Source: Arthrinium phaeospermum
Taxonomy: Eukaryota; Ascomycota; Sordariomycetes; Amphisphaeriales; Apiosporaceae
Assembly: GCA_006503535.1 (NCBI GenBank)
Contig: QYRS01000013.1
Span: 1,674,001-1,738,000, forward strand
Direction: 5' to 3'
DNA length: 64,000 bases
Shown piece by piece: positions 45,946 to 58,378 of the stretch. The first letter of the stretch is position 1. Each line of letters starts with the position of its first letter. Under the pieces are notes generated by a model. That model was given only the letters and a program-made list of their open reading frames with translations, was not told where the DNA came from and made no database searches. The position numbers and the translations under genes are program-made.

Positions 45946-48006
45946 TGTGATTGATTGAAGAAAACAGTATAATGGAGACTATAATATTAGAAATGTTATT
46001 CGGTACGGGAACGAAGAGAAGACTCTTTCCAGAACAGGAAAACCCGGGATTCCGTCAAGGGTTGGATGGAAGCTGTGATCAGGGGGCAAGATTGTGCGAC
46101 TAGTTTGAGTGATGAGCTGGATACAACAGTCAAATACAATGGGCTCTTGTGTGCTTAAATAACTAATTGATCATGCAATCATTGATCGGGCATGTTCAGA
46201 TCGGCTCTGATGCTCCGTACAGTTCACGCATCCATTGATCCGACAAACATGGCCCATGACAAAGTATACTCCGATTAGGTCCATCCAACGTAGGAGCGAA
46301 TAGAGAGGCTTTGTCGATGGAGCGAGATCCGGCTGCCAGGTTGAAGAGGGCCTCTCGCTGGGTTTGATGTCTGTCTTACACACAGATTGTCTCGGACTTT
46401 TGTCAGCTCGACGGGGGCCTAAAAGGGAGACAGCAGTTACGCCATCTGCGAACGATCTCCAATGTCTCAGATTGACAACTGCAACGTTTATCTGGATTGA
46501 CTTTGAACTGCGAGGATGCAAATACTGGGGGGGGGGAGGGAGCCATGTGCCGAAGACATGTTGACCTCAACATTGCATATTCTTTCCTAGAGTGTCAAAC
46601 TTACAAAGAGTAACGGAGAGAGGCAATGGCAGTGCAAAAGTGCCATGGGAATGGCATGGTTTACGTCAGGAATAATCCTTCGATGGCAAGGAAGTGAGAC
46701 ATTCAGGAGGCTTCACAGTTAGAGTGTTGGGCGGCATAAACAAGGGTCAACAAATCTTACCGCCCCAGTGACTTGGCAGCAAATACATTTGACTGGAGTG
46801 TCCGGAAGAGGTCGAGGCTACAAAGAAAAGAGCCTTGAAGTGGATGTCCCAACAGTCGGTTTGGAATGTACTGTCGAGTCATCAGCAATGTTTGTTAGCA
46901 GCTAATCCAGAAGCCCATTCATGGGCAGTATTACCGTCCAGCTATGATCTGCCTATAGGGGGCTAAGCTCAATGTCGCCAGAACCTTTGATCTCACCAAT
47001 GATATGTATCAGCCATTGATGCGTTTTGTTTGAAGGGCTGATCAATTGGCTATTGGGGGAGCTAATTAGTTCCCCTGATCTAGATCTCGTGGGAATAGTT
47101 ATCTACTTACCCAGATTTATAACCAAGGAGTGTATCAAAACATATATTAGGAGGTAAATGCTTGATAAACTGGACTTTGTTATACACTCCACAGTATTGT
47201 GTGCAGTATGATGACACGAACTGGAAACACTTCCGGCCACGTGTGTCTACTAGGCCGGGGGCCGCTGGGACTTGATATCGTCTGCCGTGCCGGCAGGTGT
47301 CCTCCCAAAAGGGGTCTCATTACACCCTAAACTGAACATGTTTTCCAGCAATGGAGGCACTTGAGAGAGAGACCACCGCTCACGGCAATGTTACGATTAC
47401 TCATCTTCAACCCATCACCCACCACCGCTTATTCTTACTACATGCGAACATATTCTTGTCTATCCCCGTAACTAAAAGCACCTCACTATCTTGCTATATA
47501 ATTCGATGGAGTGGTAATCCTCGTTCTCTATAAACTGAGTCTTTTGTCCCACTTATGGCAATGCTCGTCAATGATAGCCGCGAGCTTTGCGTTGAGTGCA
47601 GCTGCAATGCCAGGAGACGTAGAACGACACGTTTCAAGTCAGCGTCAACAAGTGATATTGAGCAGGCAGTTGCGCTTCACTACAAACGGAGCGCATGACA
47701 GAAAGCTTTCAGCCCAGCGTTTTGAAACTCCTGTCCTGGCATAATTCCGTTGTCATGCGGCGATACGGCGGGTTGGGCTGAGACACGGTCGTATAACTCC
47801 GGTGGCGTTCGGAGTTCCACGGTGAGCCGCTGCGGCATGTGCAAGCTGACATCTCGAGTCTACGGACTGGAATGGGATATAAATACAGGTTGCGTTCTGT
47901 CAGAAATAATGCCGGTTGTCAACTCCAAAGCATATTACCATTCAACACTACTTACTTCTACTTGATTGAAATCTCTTCTTCCAGCAACCTACTTCTATCT
48001 ATCAAG
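45946..48006. other. Divergent intergenic region, 2 kb, no gene seen
   Basis: Between the 5' ends of the repeat-rich secreted protein (-) and the DJ-1/PfpI gene (+); promoters of both. No coding frame is convincing. A G9 run lies near 46528-46536. Confidence 0.6.
47878..47884 (+). promoter_or_regulatory. TATA box of the DJ-1/PfpI gene
   Basis: TATAAAT, 122 bp upstream of the ATG; a usual distance once a leader is allowed for. Confidence 0.5.
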
Positions 48007-48824
48007 ATGCCTTCCTCAATCAATCTCTCCAACCCCAACCGCCGCATCGAGGTTGGCGTCTTGCTGATGAATGGGTCAGTAAAACTGTAACCCCGAGCAC
48101 ATGTCGATGAAGACTTACGCAGTGTCTATTAGCATGACCGAAGTATTGGATGTCGCACCTATTGATCTGCTCAATGGCATGACCAAGAGCTTGATTGACA
48201 ACGTCTCGCCCGACTTTCTCCCGGCCGGCGTCACAGACAAAGCCCTTGATATCGGGTTCCATTGGGTATCCGAGAGTGGTAAAGGCACCAATCGCTTGAC
48301 CAGTGGCATGTCGATTGTCCCAACGGTATGTACTTCAACATATGCACTTGCCAGTTGTGTCTATCCTATACCAATAGCAAAGGCGCTGACGAAGAAACCA
48401 AAAGGACTCCTTCGCATCTTGCCCGCCTTTGGACATTGTCCTGATGGGGGCCGTCCTCGAGATGGGCTACCAGCCCACCGAAGCCGAGCTGGCCTTCGTC
48501 CGCAAGGCGCACGAGGACTGCGCCGCCTTCCTGACCATCTGCGGCGGCATGATGGTGCCACTCCAGGCCGGCATCCTGAAGGGCCTCACGTGCACCGCGC
48601 CGCAGATAATGCTGCCGAAGCTGCGGCAGGAGGCCCCGGACACCAACTGGGTCGAGAAGCGCTGGGCGCGCGACGGCAAGGTCTGGACCAGCGGCGTTCT
48701 GCTCAACGGCCAGGACCTCATGGTCGCCTTCGTCCGGGAGTACTGGGGAGGCGAGGGCAGCCTGGGCGAGGCGCTGATCCAGATGGGATGCTGGCCCCAG
48801 AGAAATGTCAACTATGACGAGTGA
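48007..48824 (+). CDS. DJ-1/PfpI (ThiJ) family protein
   Basis: Exons 48007-48074, 48133-48325 and 48405-48824; 226 residues. The short first exon gives MPSSINLSNPNRRIEVGVLL, and the joins produce VLDVAPIDLL and CPPLDIVLMGAVLEMGY. The nucleophile elbow is FLTICGGMMV with Cys at about 133, the reactive residue of this superfamily. Members include isonitrile hydratases, glyoxalase-like enzymes and redox chaperones; most fungal ones are uncharacterised cytosolic proteins. The first donor (GTCAGT) and the last acceptor (AAAAG) are weaker than average, but both keep phase and the conserved core. The exact reaction cannot be assigned. Confidence 0.85.
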
Positions 48825-49434
48825 TTGTCGGCCGATGGTTCAATGGCGGTCCGAGAACATATCGTGTACTGCTGCTACTTAGCCCCCTTTTGATGGCGGG
48901 GAAACTTGGTTTCTTCTACTGCTACGTGGATAGGTTTCAGAAGAATAATAGAGTTAGGTTGCGTGTTCGTCTGTATGGAAGCCACAATGCGATGCACCAT
49001 AGTTGAGGACCATGTTGCCATGAGACTTTGACACGCGGAGTGAACTTGCGAAACGGCCTAGAAGAACTTGAGGCTTCACATTATCGGATACGATGAGACT
49101 CGGGGTGCTTTTCAGCCTGTAGTTGACAAAATGATTTGTGATGTAGTTCGAGCTAGGTTTAGCTGCACCGCGGTGTGCGTCACTGAAGATCGAATTGCAA
49201 GAGCGACTAACACGCAAGCTTGGCAAGGGACTGAGCTGAAAATACGTCATCACTACCTAGGAACAAGTCCAATATAAGGCAATGGAACTCATTCTGTCCG
49301 CATTGCAATGATCTGCACTATCCTTTGAACACAGACGATAATAACATTGCCCTGTTCGCAAGATCGGCTTCAGACTTCCAAAGATATCCCCGAATTATTC
49401 ATCAGCTCCACCACAACCACAACCACCAAACATC
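48825..49434. other. Intergenic, no gene seen
   Basis: 610 bp between two plus-strand genes. A TATA-like ATATAAGG near 49272 is a possible promoter element of the next gene. Confidence 0.5.
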
Positions 49435-49899
49435 ATGCTTCTCCAAGTTCTGCACATCGCACAAGCGGCCCTGGCCGTCTACGGCGGGCAACAGTCCTTC
49501 AACGCCATCCAGAACCTGCAGAAGTACGAGGAACCCACGGAGAAGCTGGCCAAGTACTCGAGCGAGGCGGAGCGGCAGCTGAAGAAGACGCGGAGCACGC
49601 AGGCGGCGGGGGCCGTCGCGCTCGCCCTGTCGCTGGCGGCGTCGGTGCTGCTGGCGTTCCGGGGCCGCTCGTACGGCTTCCTGGTGCGCACGCTGGCGTC
49701 GCCCTTCATGACCTTCTGCCTCTTCCTCGCGCGCCAGCACGTCCAGGACTACTGGGGCGGCGGCAAGCGCGTGCCCCTGCCCAAGATGGGCAGCTACAAC
49801 GATGCGCAGAAGTCGACCGAGGACCTGCTGCAGGTGCTGGAGAAGCTCATGTTCTCGTGGTTCGCGACGAGCGTGCTGTGCCTGCTGGCGGGGTACTAG
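49435..49899 (+). CDS. Small integral membrane protein, unknown function
   Basis: Single exon, 154 residues. I do not recognise a named family. An amphipathic start (MLLQVLHIAQAALAVYGG) is followed by a charged, coiled-coil-prone stretch (KYEEPTEKLAKYSSEAERQL). Then come a hydrophobic helix (GAVALALSLAASVLLAF), a second (LVRTLASPFMTFCLFLA), a polar loop and a final C-terminal helix (FSWFATSVLCLLAGY). GC-rich third codon positions and an uninterrupted frame support a real gene. Three membrane segments suggest a small ER or vacuolar protein, but nothing more can be said. Confidence 0.7.
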   Translation: MLLQVLHIAQAALAVYGGQQSFNAIQNLQKYEEPTEKLAKYSSEAERQLKKTRSTQAAGAVALALSLAASVLLAFRGRSYGFLVRTLASPFMTFCLFLARQHVQDYWGGGKRVPLPKMGSYNDAQKSTEDLLQVLEKLMFSWFATSVLCLLAGY

Positions 49900-50531
49900 G
49901 GAAATGGCAAGAAGAGGGTAGGAACGACAGAACTACATCAGGTACACATGGTGCACAAGATGCGAAGGCAGACGCACACACTGACGGATTATATGGGAAT
50001 CATTATCTATACCTTTAGCAGTGTGTGAAATAAACGAGGCATATCTGCTAGAATCGCCCCGAAGACAAGTGACCGAATTCTGTTAAAACAGTGCTTGTGT
50101 ACCTAGTCAGTCTCTATTCAGATCCATGCTATCCGTGTGTTGGAAGGAGCGGGTAAAACGTAGCAGGCAGTATTGTGATATACAGCATGAAAGGTATACC
50201 TGCCTAACCTACCGATTGAGAGGCAGGGGGCCCACCATGGAATTTCCAGTGGAAGGAGCTCGGGCCTCAAATGATGATGCTGCTGCTGCTTCCTGCTGCA
50301 ACTTTCCGATCGACCTAGCCTAATGCCTGCCAAAAAGTGAAGGGTCCCAAATCGCGACTCGACTTCCAGCAAACCAAGCAAATAACACGGGGGAACACGC
50401 AATTTATCAACAGACTGCCGCCGCCCCCTACGCAATACCCTCCCAGCCCGGAACCTGCACCATGTCAATGTAATTGGATGCATGTGTGCAGCTACCGACT
50501 TTCGTTTGCGCGCGATCTTTTGCAACGCCTG
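49900..50531. other. Intergenic, no gene seen
   Basis: 632 bp between two plus-strand genes; promoter and leader of the HAD/RGG gene lie at the right end. Confidence 0.55.
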
Positions 50532-52423
50532 ATGATGGCGTCCAGACACCCCCCCTCGAATGGGACCCAGAATGGCCCTGCTACCAACACGCGCACTGTC
50601 ACTGCACTGAGCAGATGGTCCATTCTGGATAAGAAGTTGCCTCGTAAGTTGGCTGGCTGGCTGTCTTGCAGATGCAATGGCATGTCGCACACGAGCTAAC
50701 ATATCCGTCCTTACTTTTAGCCGTTGAGCAGATCAAGGCCATCCACGTCTACGACTTCGACAACACCTTGTTCAAGACGCCCCTCCCCAACCAGAAGCTG
50801 TGGAACGGCCGAACTACTGGTGCTTTGGGCACTCCCGACATCTTCATCAATGGTGGTTGGTGGCACGACTCGCGCATCCTAGCGGCGACGGGCGAAGGCG
50901 TCGAACGGGAGGAGAAGCGAGGATGGAAAGGATGGTGGAACGAGAAGATCGTCGAGCTGGTGCACCTGAGCATGCAACAGGAGGATGCCCTGAGTGTCAT
51001 GTTGACCGGAAGATCGGAACGAGGCTTCTCCGAACTGATGAAGCGCATCCTTGCTAGCAAGGGACTGGAATTCGACCTTGCCAGCTTGAAGCCCGCCATT
51101 GGACCGAATAGCGAGCGGTTCTCTAGCACCATGAAGTTCAAGCAGGCTTTCCTCGAATCGCTCATGGAGACCTACAAGGACGCCGAGGAGATCCGCATAT
51201 ACGAAGACCGCGTGAAGCACGTGCAGGGCTTCCGCGAGTTCATGGCCGATTTCAACCGGCGACAAGAAGGGCACAACGGCCAGAAGACACGCGGCCCCAT
51301 CAACGCCGAGGTCATCCAGGTGGCCGACATCTCGACGAATCTGGACCCCGTTGTTGAGGTGGCCGAGATCCAGCATCTGATCAACGCCCACAATGCTATG
51401 CTTGATCAGCCGGGCCCTCGGCCGCCCGGAGGCAAGCGACACGGGCGTCTGATGGTGAAGAAGACTGTCTTTTTTACTAGTTATATGATTGGCAGGGCAG
51501 ACAGCAAGCGGTTGCTCAAGCTCGTACACCTGCCGAAGCTCTCACACACCGAGCTCAAATTCCATGCTAACAACATCATGATTTGTCCTCGCCCGTGCCC
51601 CGAGGGCGTCATAGAGAAGGTGGGTGGCATGGGGTCCAAGATGAGGTGGAAGGTAACTGGCACGGCATGCTTTGAAAACAGCATATGGGCGGCTTCGGTC
51701 GCACCGGTGCCGCCGACAGCCAAGTACCACACCGACAACCCTAGCCCACTGGTTGTCCTTGCGCTGCGTAAGGGCGCGCGTCCCATGGATGCCGGCAATA
51801 TCCAGAACTGGCAACCCGTCTCGGCAGACAAATCCTTCGAATTTGAGACGACGGTGGGCGAAAAGGTTCTGCTGCGAATTGAGCCGGAGGACTCGAACGA
51901 ACATGACTACGAAAACTCATTTGGTAACAAATCGTCTAATAAGCGAAAATACAGCGACACCGACGGGCAACATGGCCCGCACGGCAACTCACATGGTGAC
52001 CGCAATTTCCACCCGGGAGGCTACGGGGGCCGAGGTCGCGGAGGATTCCGAGGCGGCGCTGGAGGCGGCACGTCTAATCGTGGACATCGCGGCGGCCCTC
52101 GCGGCGGTGGTCATCGTGGGGGCGGCCGCGGAGGCAGAGGCGGTGGTCATGGCTATCGATCACTGGATGACCTCGGTGGCCGCGACTTCTCAACCGGCGG
52201 TGGAGGATACGGCCAAGGTCCGGCCGTGTCGTATGATGATCAATTTCCCACCTTGCCGCAGGGTGGCCAAGCCGGAACTGGCTTCCAGGTTCAACCGCCC
52301 ACTGGCCCGTACAACCCAGGCTACCAGCAACAAAACTGGCAACCTGCTGCCCCTTCACAGGGTCGACCTTCGGGAGCTGGACCTGGCGGATTTGGAGGCC
52401 CCGATCTGCAGAACCTTTACTGA
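50532..52423 (+). CDS. HAD-fold protein of the Swiss-Army-Knife RNA-repair type with RGG tail
   Basis: Exons 50532-50643 and 50721-52423 (77-bp intron); 604 residues. After a short N-terminus, VYDFDNTLF (Asp49, Asp51) is HAD motif I, VMLTGRSE is motif II, and RIYEDRVKH supplies the acidic motif IV. The surrounding sequence (LWNGRTTGALGTPD, INGGWWHDSRIL) matches the HAD_SAK_1 family, named for similarity to HAD domains in RNA-repair proteins. From about residue 440 the tail is Gly/Arg-rich (GGRGRGGFRGG, RGGPRGGGHRGGGRGG) and then Gln/Pro-rich, typical of RNA-binding proteins methylated on arginine. I infer an RNA-linked phosphatase or kinase-associated role, in nucleus or cytoplasm. The start uses the first of two adjacent ATGs. 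Confidence 0.87.
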
Positions 52424-52964
52424 TCAGGACCCACTGAGACCCTACTCTGTTTCGGAGCGCAGTAAACGAGCAGGTAGCACCTGCATGCGCTGAATCATCA
52501 GTTTGTCACCGATCGTGTCTTTATTCTACTAGTGGGTATTCTCGCAACTGGTAGCGTTCCAATCGGATGTGGATGATACCGAATATCGGACGACAGTGGC
52601 AAGCATGGAATATGTGTACGATAGATTGAACGACATACCCATTGCGCATCTGACGCGCATGTACGCGAGGCGTTATTTTGGCAGGAAGAAAATTCATGGA
52701 TGGCCGCAAACATGTGACACACACGGATATCAATTTTGTTCACAGCGGGTAGCTAGCTGTATGAGTGTACGAGCGCTTTCATCAGTCATCTCGGATATGA
52801 CCAAGAATGATACTTGCTAATTCTTACAAATCGCCGCCCCAACTTCTAAGTGCATCATTGACTGGCGATATTATTCATGAGAACGATTGTCACTTGCAAC
52901 ACAGCAGCTTTGACTTTGTGTGCCATTACTTAAAGTAGTTTCGTAATTCGTCGCCCGGCTCTCT
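52424..52964. other. Convergent intergenic region, no gene seen
   Basis: 541 bp shared by the 3' ends of the HAD/RGG gene (+) and primase (-). Confidence 0.6.
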
Positions 52965-54680
52965 CTAGAACTCCATCCCGTCGGCTTCCTCTCGTTCCCT
53001 CTTGACCTTAGAGTCGCGCTCGTCCTTCATGAGCGCCAGGACAAAACTCCTGAAGTACTCGACATAGGGCTTCAAGCTTGTCTTCTCCCAGTCCTGGATA
53101 TTCGACCTCTTGGCGGCCGGGACGCCACCGTCTTCCTTCTTGACTTCGGCATCCTCCTCCTTGACGGCCGGGTGGTCGTCGCCCTCCTGGTCCTTCCACT
53201 CGTCGATCTCGGCCAGCAGCTCCTGGACCGTGGGCACGGCGAGGGGGTCGAAGTCGTCGAGGCGGCGGGGGTCGATGGGGACGCAGACGCGGCCGGTGCC
53301 CGGGTGGATGACGAAGGGGCTCTTGAGCAGATGGTTGAGCTTCTTGGAGACCTCGATGTCGAGGCGCGGGTAGGTGTACTCGAGGACGATGTCCTGCTTG
53401 GCCTCGAGCAGCTGGCGCGCGTCGAGCGACTTGGAGGCGCCCGACTTGGCCACGGCGTCGATGTCGGCCCACTTGGCGGCCGAGGACCGCTCCGGCGACG
53501 CGTCCCACTTGTTCTGCAGCGCCGTCGTCAGGGGGCGGTCCGGCAGCAGCGTCAGGAGGTGCGCGGCGCGGTCCTCGTCGCGCCAGGGGTCCTGGGTCGC
53601 CAGGACGTCGGTCTGGAAGTAGGGGGCCAGGAGGTCGAGGGAACGGCTGTCGTGCGTGTAATTGTCAGCTTCGAGAACATCAATTCAGATGGGAGGAGGG
53701 GGGGGGAGGGTCCGTCATCTTACCTGATGTGAGGGTGCAGTGGCCTCCTCAGATTCACCTTCTTGCCGCCCTGTGCGCCACCCTTAATCACTTCGAGGTA
53801 GTTTGCCACCGCCCGTCGCTTCTGGTCGTCCATGGTCCGGACCTTCTTGTCGCACACCCAGGCGTGTATACCACGCCGACCCGAGTAGACCCACATGATG
53901 TGCTTGAAGCCAAAGTCCTCGCGCAGGGCGGCGTCGACGACCTGGACGGCCATGTTCATGAAGCGCCAGCACTTCTGGCAGATGTTGGCCTTGTCGCAGC
54001 AGGTGCGGATGTCGTCGTAGTCCGTCAGATCGATATCGAAGCACAGCTCCTTGGCGATGGGCTTGAAGGCGCTGGCGTTGCGCACCGTCTTGCGGTCGCG
54101 CGGGTTGGTCGTGTAGACGGGGCCGATCTCGATACGCGAGGGCAGCAGGTTGAGCATCTCCTTGCGCATCAGGTCCGACGTCGGGTAGGACATGTAGCGG
54201 CGCCAGACGTCGTTCTGCAGCGTCAGGGCGAACTCGCGGTGCGCAAAGTCGTTGGTGGGCGTCGGGCTGTGGTTCAGCCATTGGAACAGGTGCCGCCAGG
54301 GGAAGAGGCGCTGGTAGAAGGAGCGGAGGATTTCGGGGTCGGAGGCTTTTAGCGAGATGCCGGTATCTCTGTCAAATTCAAGTCAAGTTAGCATCGGCAG
54401 CTAGAAACTCGGGCTGTCGGCGGGATGAGCGTGTGGGTGCGCACATTGGAGACCCCGGCGCCGCGGTGGGCGAACTGGAGGGTTGGGTTTCTTGTGGCCG
54501 AGAGCTGGGGAACTCCTCGTCGTCTGAGTCTACATCCGCGAACAAGTCTTCGAGCTTGACCTCCTTTTTCTCCTCGACATCGGCACCATTTGATGCGCTG
54601 GGCAACGCTTCTGGCTCGGCCATGGTGATGTCGCCGTTGGAGACCTGGCTGTCGCCATTTTGTATAGATTCGTCGGCCAT
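52965..54680 (-). CDS. PRI1: DNA primase small (catalytic) subunit
   Basis: Exons 54680-54445, 54368-53724 and 53646-52965; 520 residues. It makes RNA primers for lagging-strand synthesis as part of the DNA polymerase alpha-primase complex in the nucleus. The N-terminus (about 78 residues) is acidic and disordered. The catalytic core has LCFDIDLTDYDD with metal-binding Asp at about 190 and 192, a zinc-type cluster CCDKANICQKCW, and SGRRGIHAW (about 241-249), the signature that contacts the nucleotide. LHPHIS-RSLDLLAPYF is restored across the second intron. The tail carries a Lys/Glu-rich insert before the conserved final helix. The first donor is uncertain: GTGCGC at 54444 is preferred, but a nearby GTCTCC would also keep phase, changing a few residues in the disordered part only. 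Confidence 0.96.
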
Positions 54681-56068
54681 GGTGTGTTAGGCTTTACTCG
54701 GGGGATCTTTGGATGCTTGGTAATACTGCAAAGACCCTTCCTAAAGTCTAGTTGGTGTTATACGAGCTGACTGTCGTCAATGCCGGGAAGTGTGGGATTG
54801 CTTCAACATGCATGGATTCTACTTCATGGTGGGGTGCGGTATCTACTAACATAAGAAATCGAGACACGCGCCCCGGAGCTGGAGAGACGCGTCGCGCGTT
54901 AATGGGCATTTTCGAGATACGTACCGCAGGCCGCCCCCACAATCCACACCCCCATTCAACAACCAATTGATGGATGCCTCATGCATTTACAACACCAACC
55001 CATGTAAGTACTCGCATACAAAAACAAAAACAGGTAACCTTTGCTCCTCAAATATCCCCAATACTGCCCAAATGTTCTTTGGAGCTCACTCTAGCTCACT
55101 TCCATGGGGTCTTCAGTTTGTTAAAGACTTCTGTTAGCATCCCTGATCTATGTTTAGCTGGACATGTCACTGTGATTATTACTGGGGGTGCTGGCAGTGA
55201 CTGATGTTATCATTTCGTTTGGCTGGATGCTTGGAAAAGCCACGCTCAGGAGACCTTTTCAGGGTATTCGTCCTTGTCTAAAGCAACGCACTACTATGAC
55301 CAGTTGCTCATAGGAGTGGCCAAGTAGGTGAGGCGGCCTCAAGCCTACACCCGATGCATATTACCGATAGCCTCGCAACAGGAGCCGGCCCCGGTCATGG
55401 TACAGGTGACATCACCAAGTAGAAGCAAGTTACCAACTGGCGAAGTCCTGAAAAGGGGTTGGGCCTCATAATTCAAGTTTAATACAGGATATTTGAGTGG
55501 CTGGTGTCCAAGTGATGAGTTCGCAAAAGTGGCATTTCCATGAAGGTCACTCATCCTCGGCAAACGAGGAACAAACATAAGAGATAGAATCCCACTAACC
55601 TTGAAATCACCGTTGATCATGATGGATGAATGAGCACTCGGTTTGTACGTATCGACTGGTCGAACGGGGCTGAAATGGATGAAGGTAGATGGTTTCAAGA
55701 TACTCGAGTTTATTGCATGACAGTATCAGGTAGCCAGCCAGCCACAATCAACTTACCTCGTTCTCACACAGCCCTTTTACATTGACGCGACTTGATCAGG
55801 CAGCAGTAACGGGGCAAAAAAAGGGTTACTGATCCAGCATTTTTTCGACAAACTGGTATGTACCCATCACTCCGCGAATAACTCTGCAATGGCCCACAGC
55901 TCACAATTTGCGAAACATAGGTAATCGCCTAGGTATCCCCCAAGTCTTTCCCTTTCTTTCGTCCAATCACCACGTCACGAACCGTTCCAAAACAAGGGTC
56001 GTTTGAACAAAGTCTCAATCTCCAGTCCACCAGCCTGGCACGGCCGACAATCCAGGACTCTCATCAAC
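54681..56068. other. Divergent intergenic region, 1.4 kb, no gene seen
   Basis: Shared upstream region of primase (-) and the BTB-like gene (+). An open frame on the minus strand near 55345-55698 has no recognisable domain and is not called. Confidence 0.55.
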
Positions 56069-57113
56069 ATGGCCAACCACCCCTCTAGATCCGTTCAAGA
56101 TGTCGTGGACATGTCGGTTGGACCGTAAGTTCAGGGATTCTCTGCAGTGTTTATCCTGCCTTCCTTTACTAACATGCCCTAGCAACAGCTCCGAGTCTTC
56201 GTTCAGCATCTTCGTTGGACCAGAACGCCGCCAGTTCATTCTTCTCGGCCAAGTACTCAACATGAAGTCTATTGACCTGGGTTTGCTCGTCCTAAAATGC
56301 GCGGTTTCCCCATCCGAGCAATCAAAGCCTCCCAGTCCTTTTGTCGAGTACAGTTTGGATACAGTCGACCATGAAGCCTTCAATCTCTTCACACAATGGC
56401 TGTACGGAAAGGGTCTTCCTCGGGTCCAGTTCGTTTGGACACGCACTACCCTTTCCCTGAATGATGGTCGCCTAAGTGAAGTGCCACTGCCTGCTCAACT
56501 CCAGAGCTTCGGTGTTGTTGTACCGATGGGTGAAAACGCAAACGGCACTGGTTCTGAGCATATCAGATTCCTTAACATTGCCTTCCTTGAGCCATACCGC
56601 AAGTTCTCGGTCGAGGAGATCCGCATAGCAGATACGCTCAGAGCGTCGGTTGTAGCCCCCAATGAGAGCCCCATGATGGATCCCAGAGGCGCTTCTGAAA
56701 GCCATGCACAGCAAAGCACTGCGGTCAAAACAGAAGACACTAGCGACCCTGTTGATGCAAGAGCTTCGATTGAAGAAGAGAACGAGCGTATTCAGACTGG
56801 TCTCTTGAAGCTCATGCTAGTCGCCGAGATAGCAGGATGGGATCAGTGTTTCAACGATGCCGTGGACAACTACCGACATGGTGAAATCGTGATGAAGAGA
56901 AAGTTTCTGAATCTCGACCATATCGACCTTGCATATTCTACCATTGCGTCTGCCCGCCATATGCCTGATCATTCGCCGACACTGAACTTCATCGCGGACT
57001 ATGCGTACTCCAAGGGTACTGAGCACGGGCTCCTGACAGTCTACCTGGGGCTGTTTGCCAAGTTCCCGAAATTTCTGAGCGATATACAGCTGAGAGAGCA
57101 GGGTCCTCACTAG
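56069..57113 (+). CDS. BTB/POZ-like domain protein
   Basis: Exons 56069-56124 and 56183-57113 (58-bp intron); 328 residues. The first 110 residues resemble the BTB fold used by many fungal proteins: FSIFVGPERRQFILLGQVL, then FVEYSLDTVDHEAFNLFTQWLYGKGLP, where a short strand-helix unit precedes the FxxWLY motif. The middle is polar and disordered. The C-terminal half (GLLKLMLVAEIAGWDQCFNDA, then LNFIADYAYSKGTEHGLL) is helical and resembles the BACK-like region that follows BTB in this group. Such proteins usually mediate dimerisation or recruit substrates to cullin-3 ligases; no partner can be read here. The start is chosen because exon 1 ends in phase and the longer upstream frame is not open. 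Confidence 0.78.
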
Positions 57114-57686
57114 TTTCCGGGCTGGGCAGAGTTCGATCGGATGTTATGGATATCACTGCATTCCAAGGCCCCGAGAGATGTCCCCTGGGTGTCATGGGTC
57201 AGTAACGGGCCCTGTGATGTCGCCTTGGACTAAGGCTCAAGAGTTCAGAAACCTGACTGGGTGACCAAACAATGATTATGAATGGATTGTCTGGAAGAAA
57301 GATATGACGAGTAGACTAGGACCAATTGCTTCTCAACTGTCGAGTTTGATTGTACAATACTTCACCGGACTTGATGTTCGGACATAGGAAGATGGATACT
57401 TGGACCATTAGATGGCCCTTTAGTAATGCATATGAATTGTCTGCAATTCCCATTTGACTTGATAGATCAATTGCACGCGTTCCTCAATATGTTATAATAT
57501 CCATTTGGTATGAGTGCGTCAGTTCGTGTTGGTTCCAGGGGGTTGTGGAGGGAGATCAATCTGCAAGTCGATGGTTACCCACACCCGACCTACTTAAGTA
57601 GGTACTGTAGAATTATTGCCGTTGGCCCTTGCAGACAAACGGACGACCCAACCCAACTCATCTCTCCCACTTGCACACCACCAACA
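57114..57686. other. Intergenic, no gene seen
   Basis: 573 bp between plus-strand genes, AT-rich in the middle; contains the promoter of the DUF167 gene. Confidence 0.55.
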
Positions 57687-58167
57687 ATGGCAGCGCGCAC
57701 GCCTATTCCTGCCATCTCTCTTATCAAGGGCAAACGAAATGCCCCTTCGTCATTGCACATCCGGTGCCATGTCAAGCCTGGGGCCGACAAAGTGCGCGAG
57801 GGTGTCTTGGCCGTGTCGGACGATGGCGTGGAACTGTGCGTCGCGGCGGCCCCACGCAACGGCGAGTCCAACAAAGCCGTCGTGCAAGTCTTGAGCGATG
57901 TAAGTTGAGCGAACGCATGCAGTCAACAAATTGAATTCCGTGGTAATTTCTATGCGAAAGCGCTGTGTGGCTGACCTGGTCGGTGGTTCGACTTGCTTTC
58001 CTCAGGCTCTGAAGATTCCCAAGATGGACCTCCGCATCGTCCAGGGCTTGAAGTCGAGGGACAAGACCATCGAGCTCTCTTCCCAGCTGCTGCAGACTAC
58101 TGATGAGGCTAAGCTGGAGGAAACCATTTCTGCCATCTGGAAGCGTCTCAAGGAGGAAACAGACTAG
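57687..58167 (+). CDS. DUF167 (YggU-like) family protein
   Basis: Exons 57687-57899 and 58006-58167 (106-bp intron); 124 residues, a normal length for the family. Core motifs include LHIRCHVKPGADKVREGV, the family signature APRNGESNKAV, and KIPKMDLRIVQGLKSRDKTI. It is a small alpha/beta protein conserved from bacteria to humans (C15orf40 in man) with no proven biochemical role. A helical C-terminus (EETISAIWKRLKEETD) completes the domain. The next gene starts about 210 bp downstream on the same strand. Confidence 0.9.
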
Positions 58168-58378
58168 AGTACATATCCAGAAAATCCTGGCGTGCAGGCC
58201 GCTGATCGGTTGCGACTGTGTTGGTTCCTTCCGCCGCACGCTGTACGACCGACCCCCTGGATCCTGCTGCAGGGCTTGCGGCACAGCTAGTCCCAACAAC
58301 ACCTTCATGTCATGGGTACAGGTAGCTATCCAGCTGCCAAACTTCTTTCCACTTCTCATCCTCATTAATCTTGATCAC

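Noticed and set aside
55345..55698. Minus-strand open frame between primase and the BTB-like gene
   Set aside because: No domain, no signal, ambiguous codon use; could be a relic but cannot be supported.
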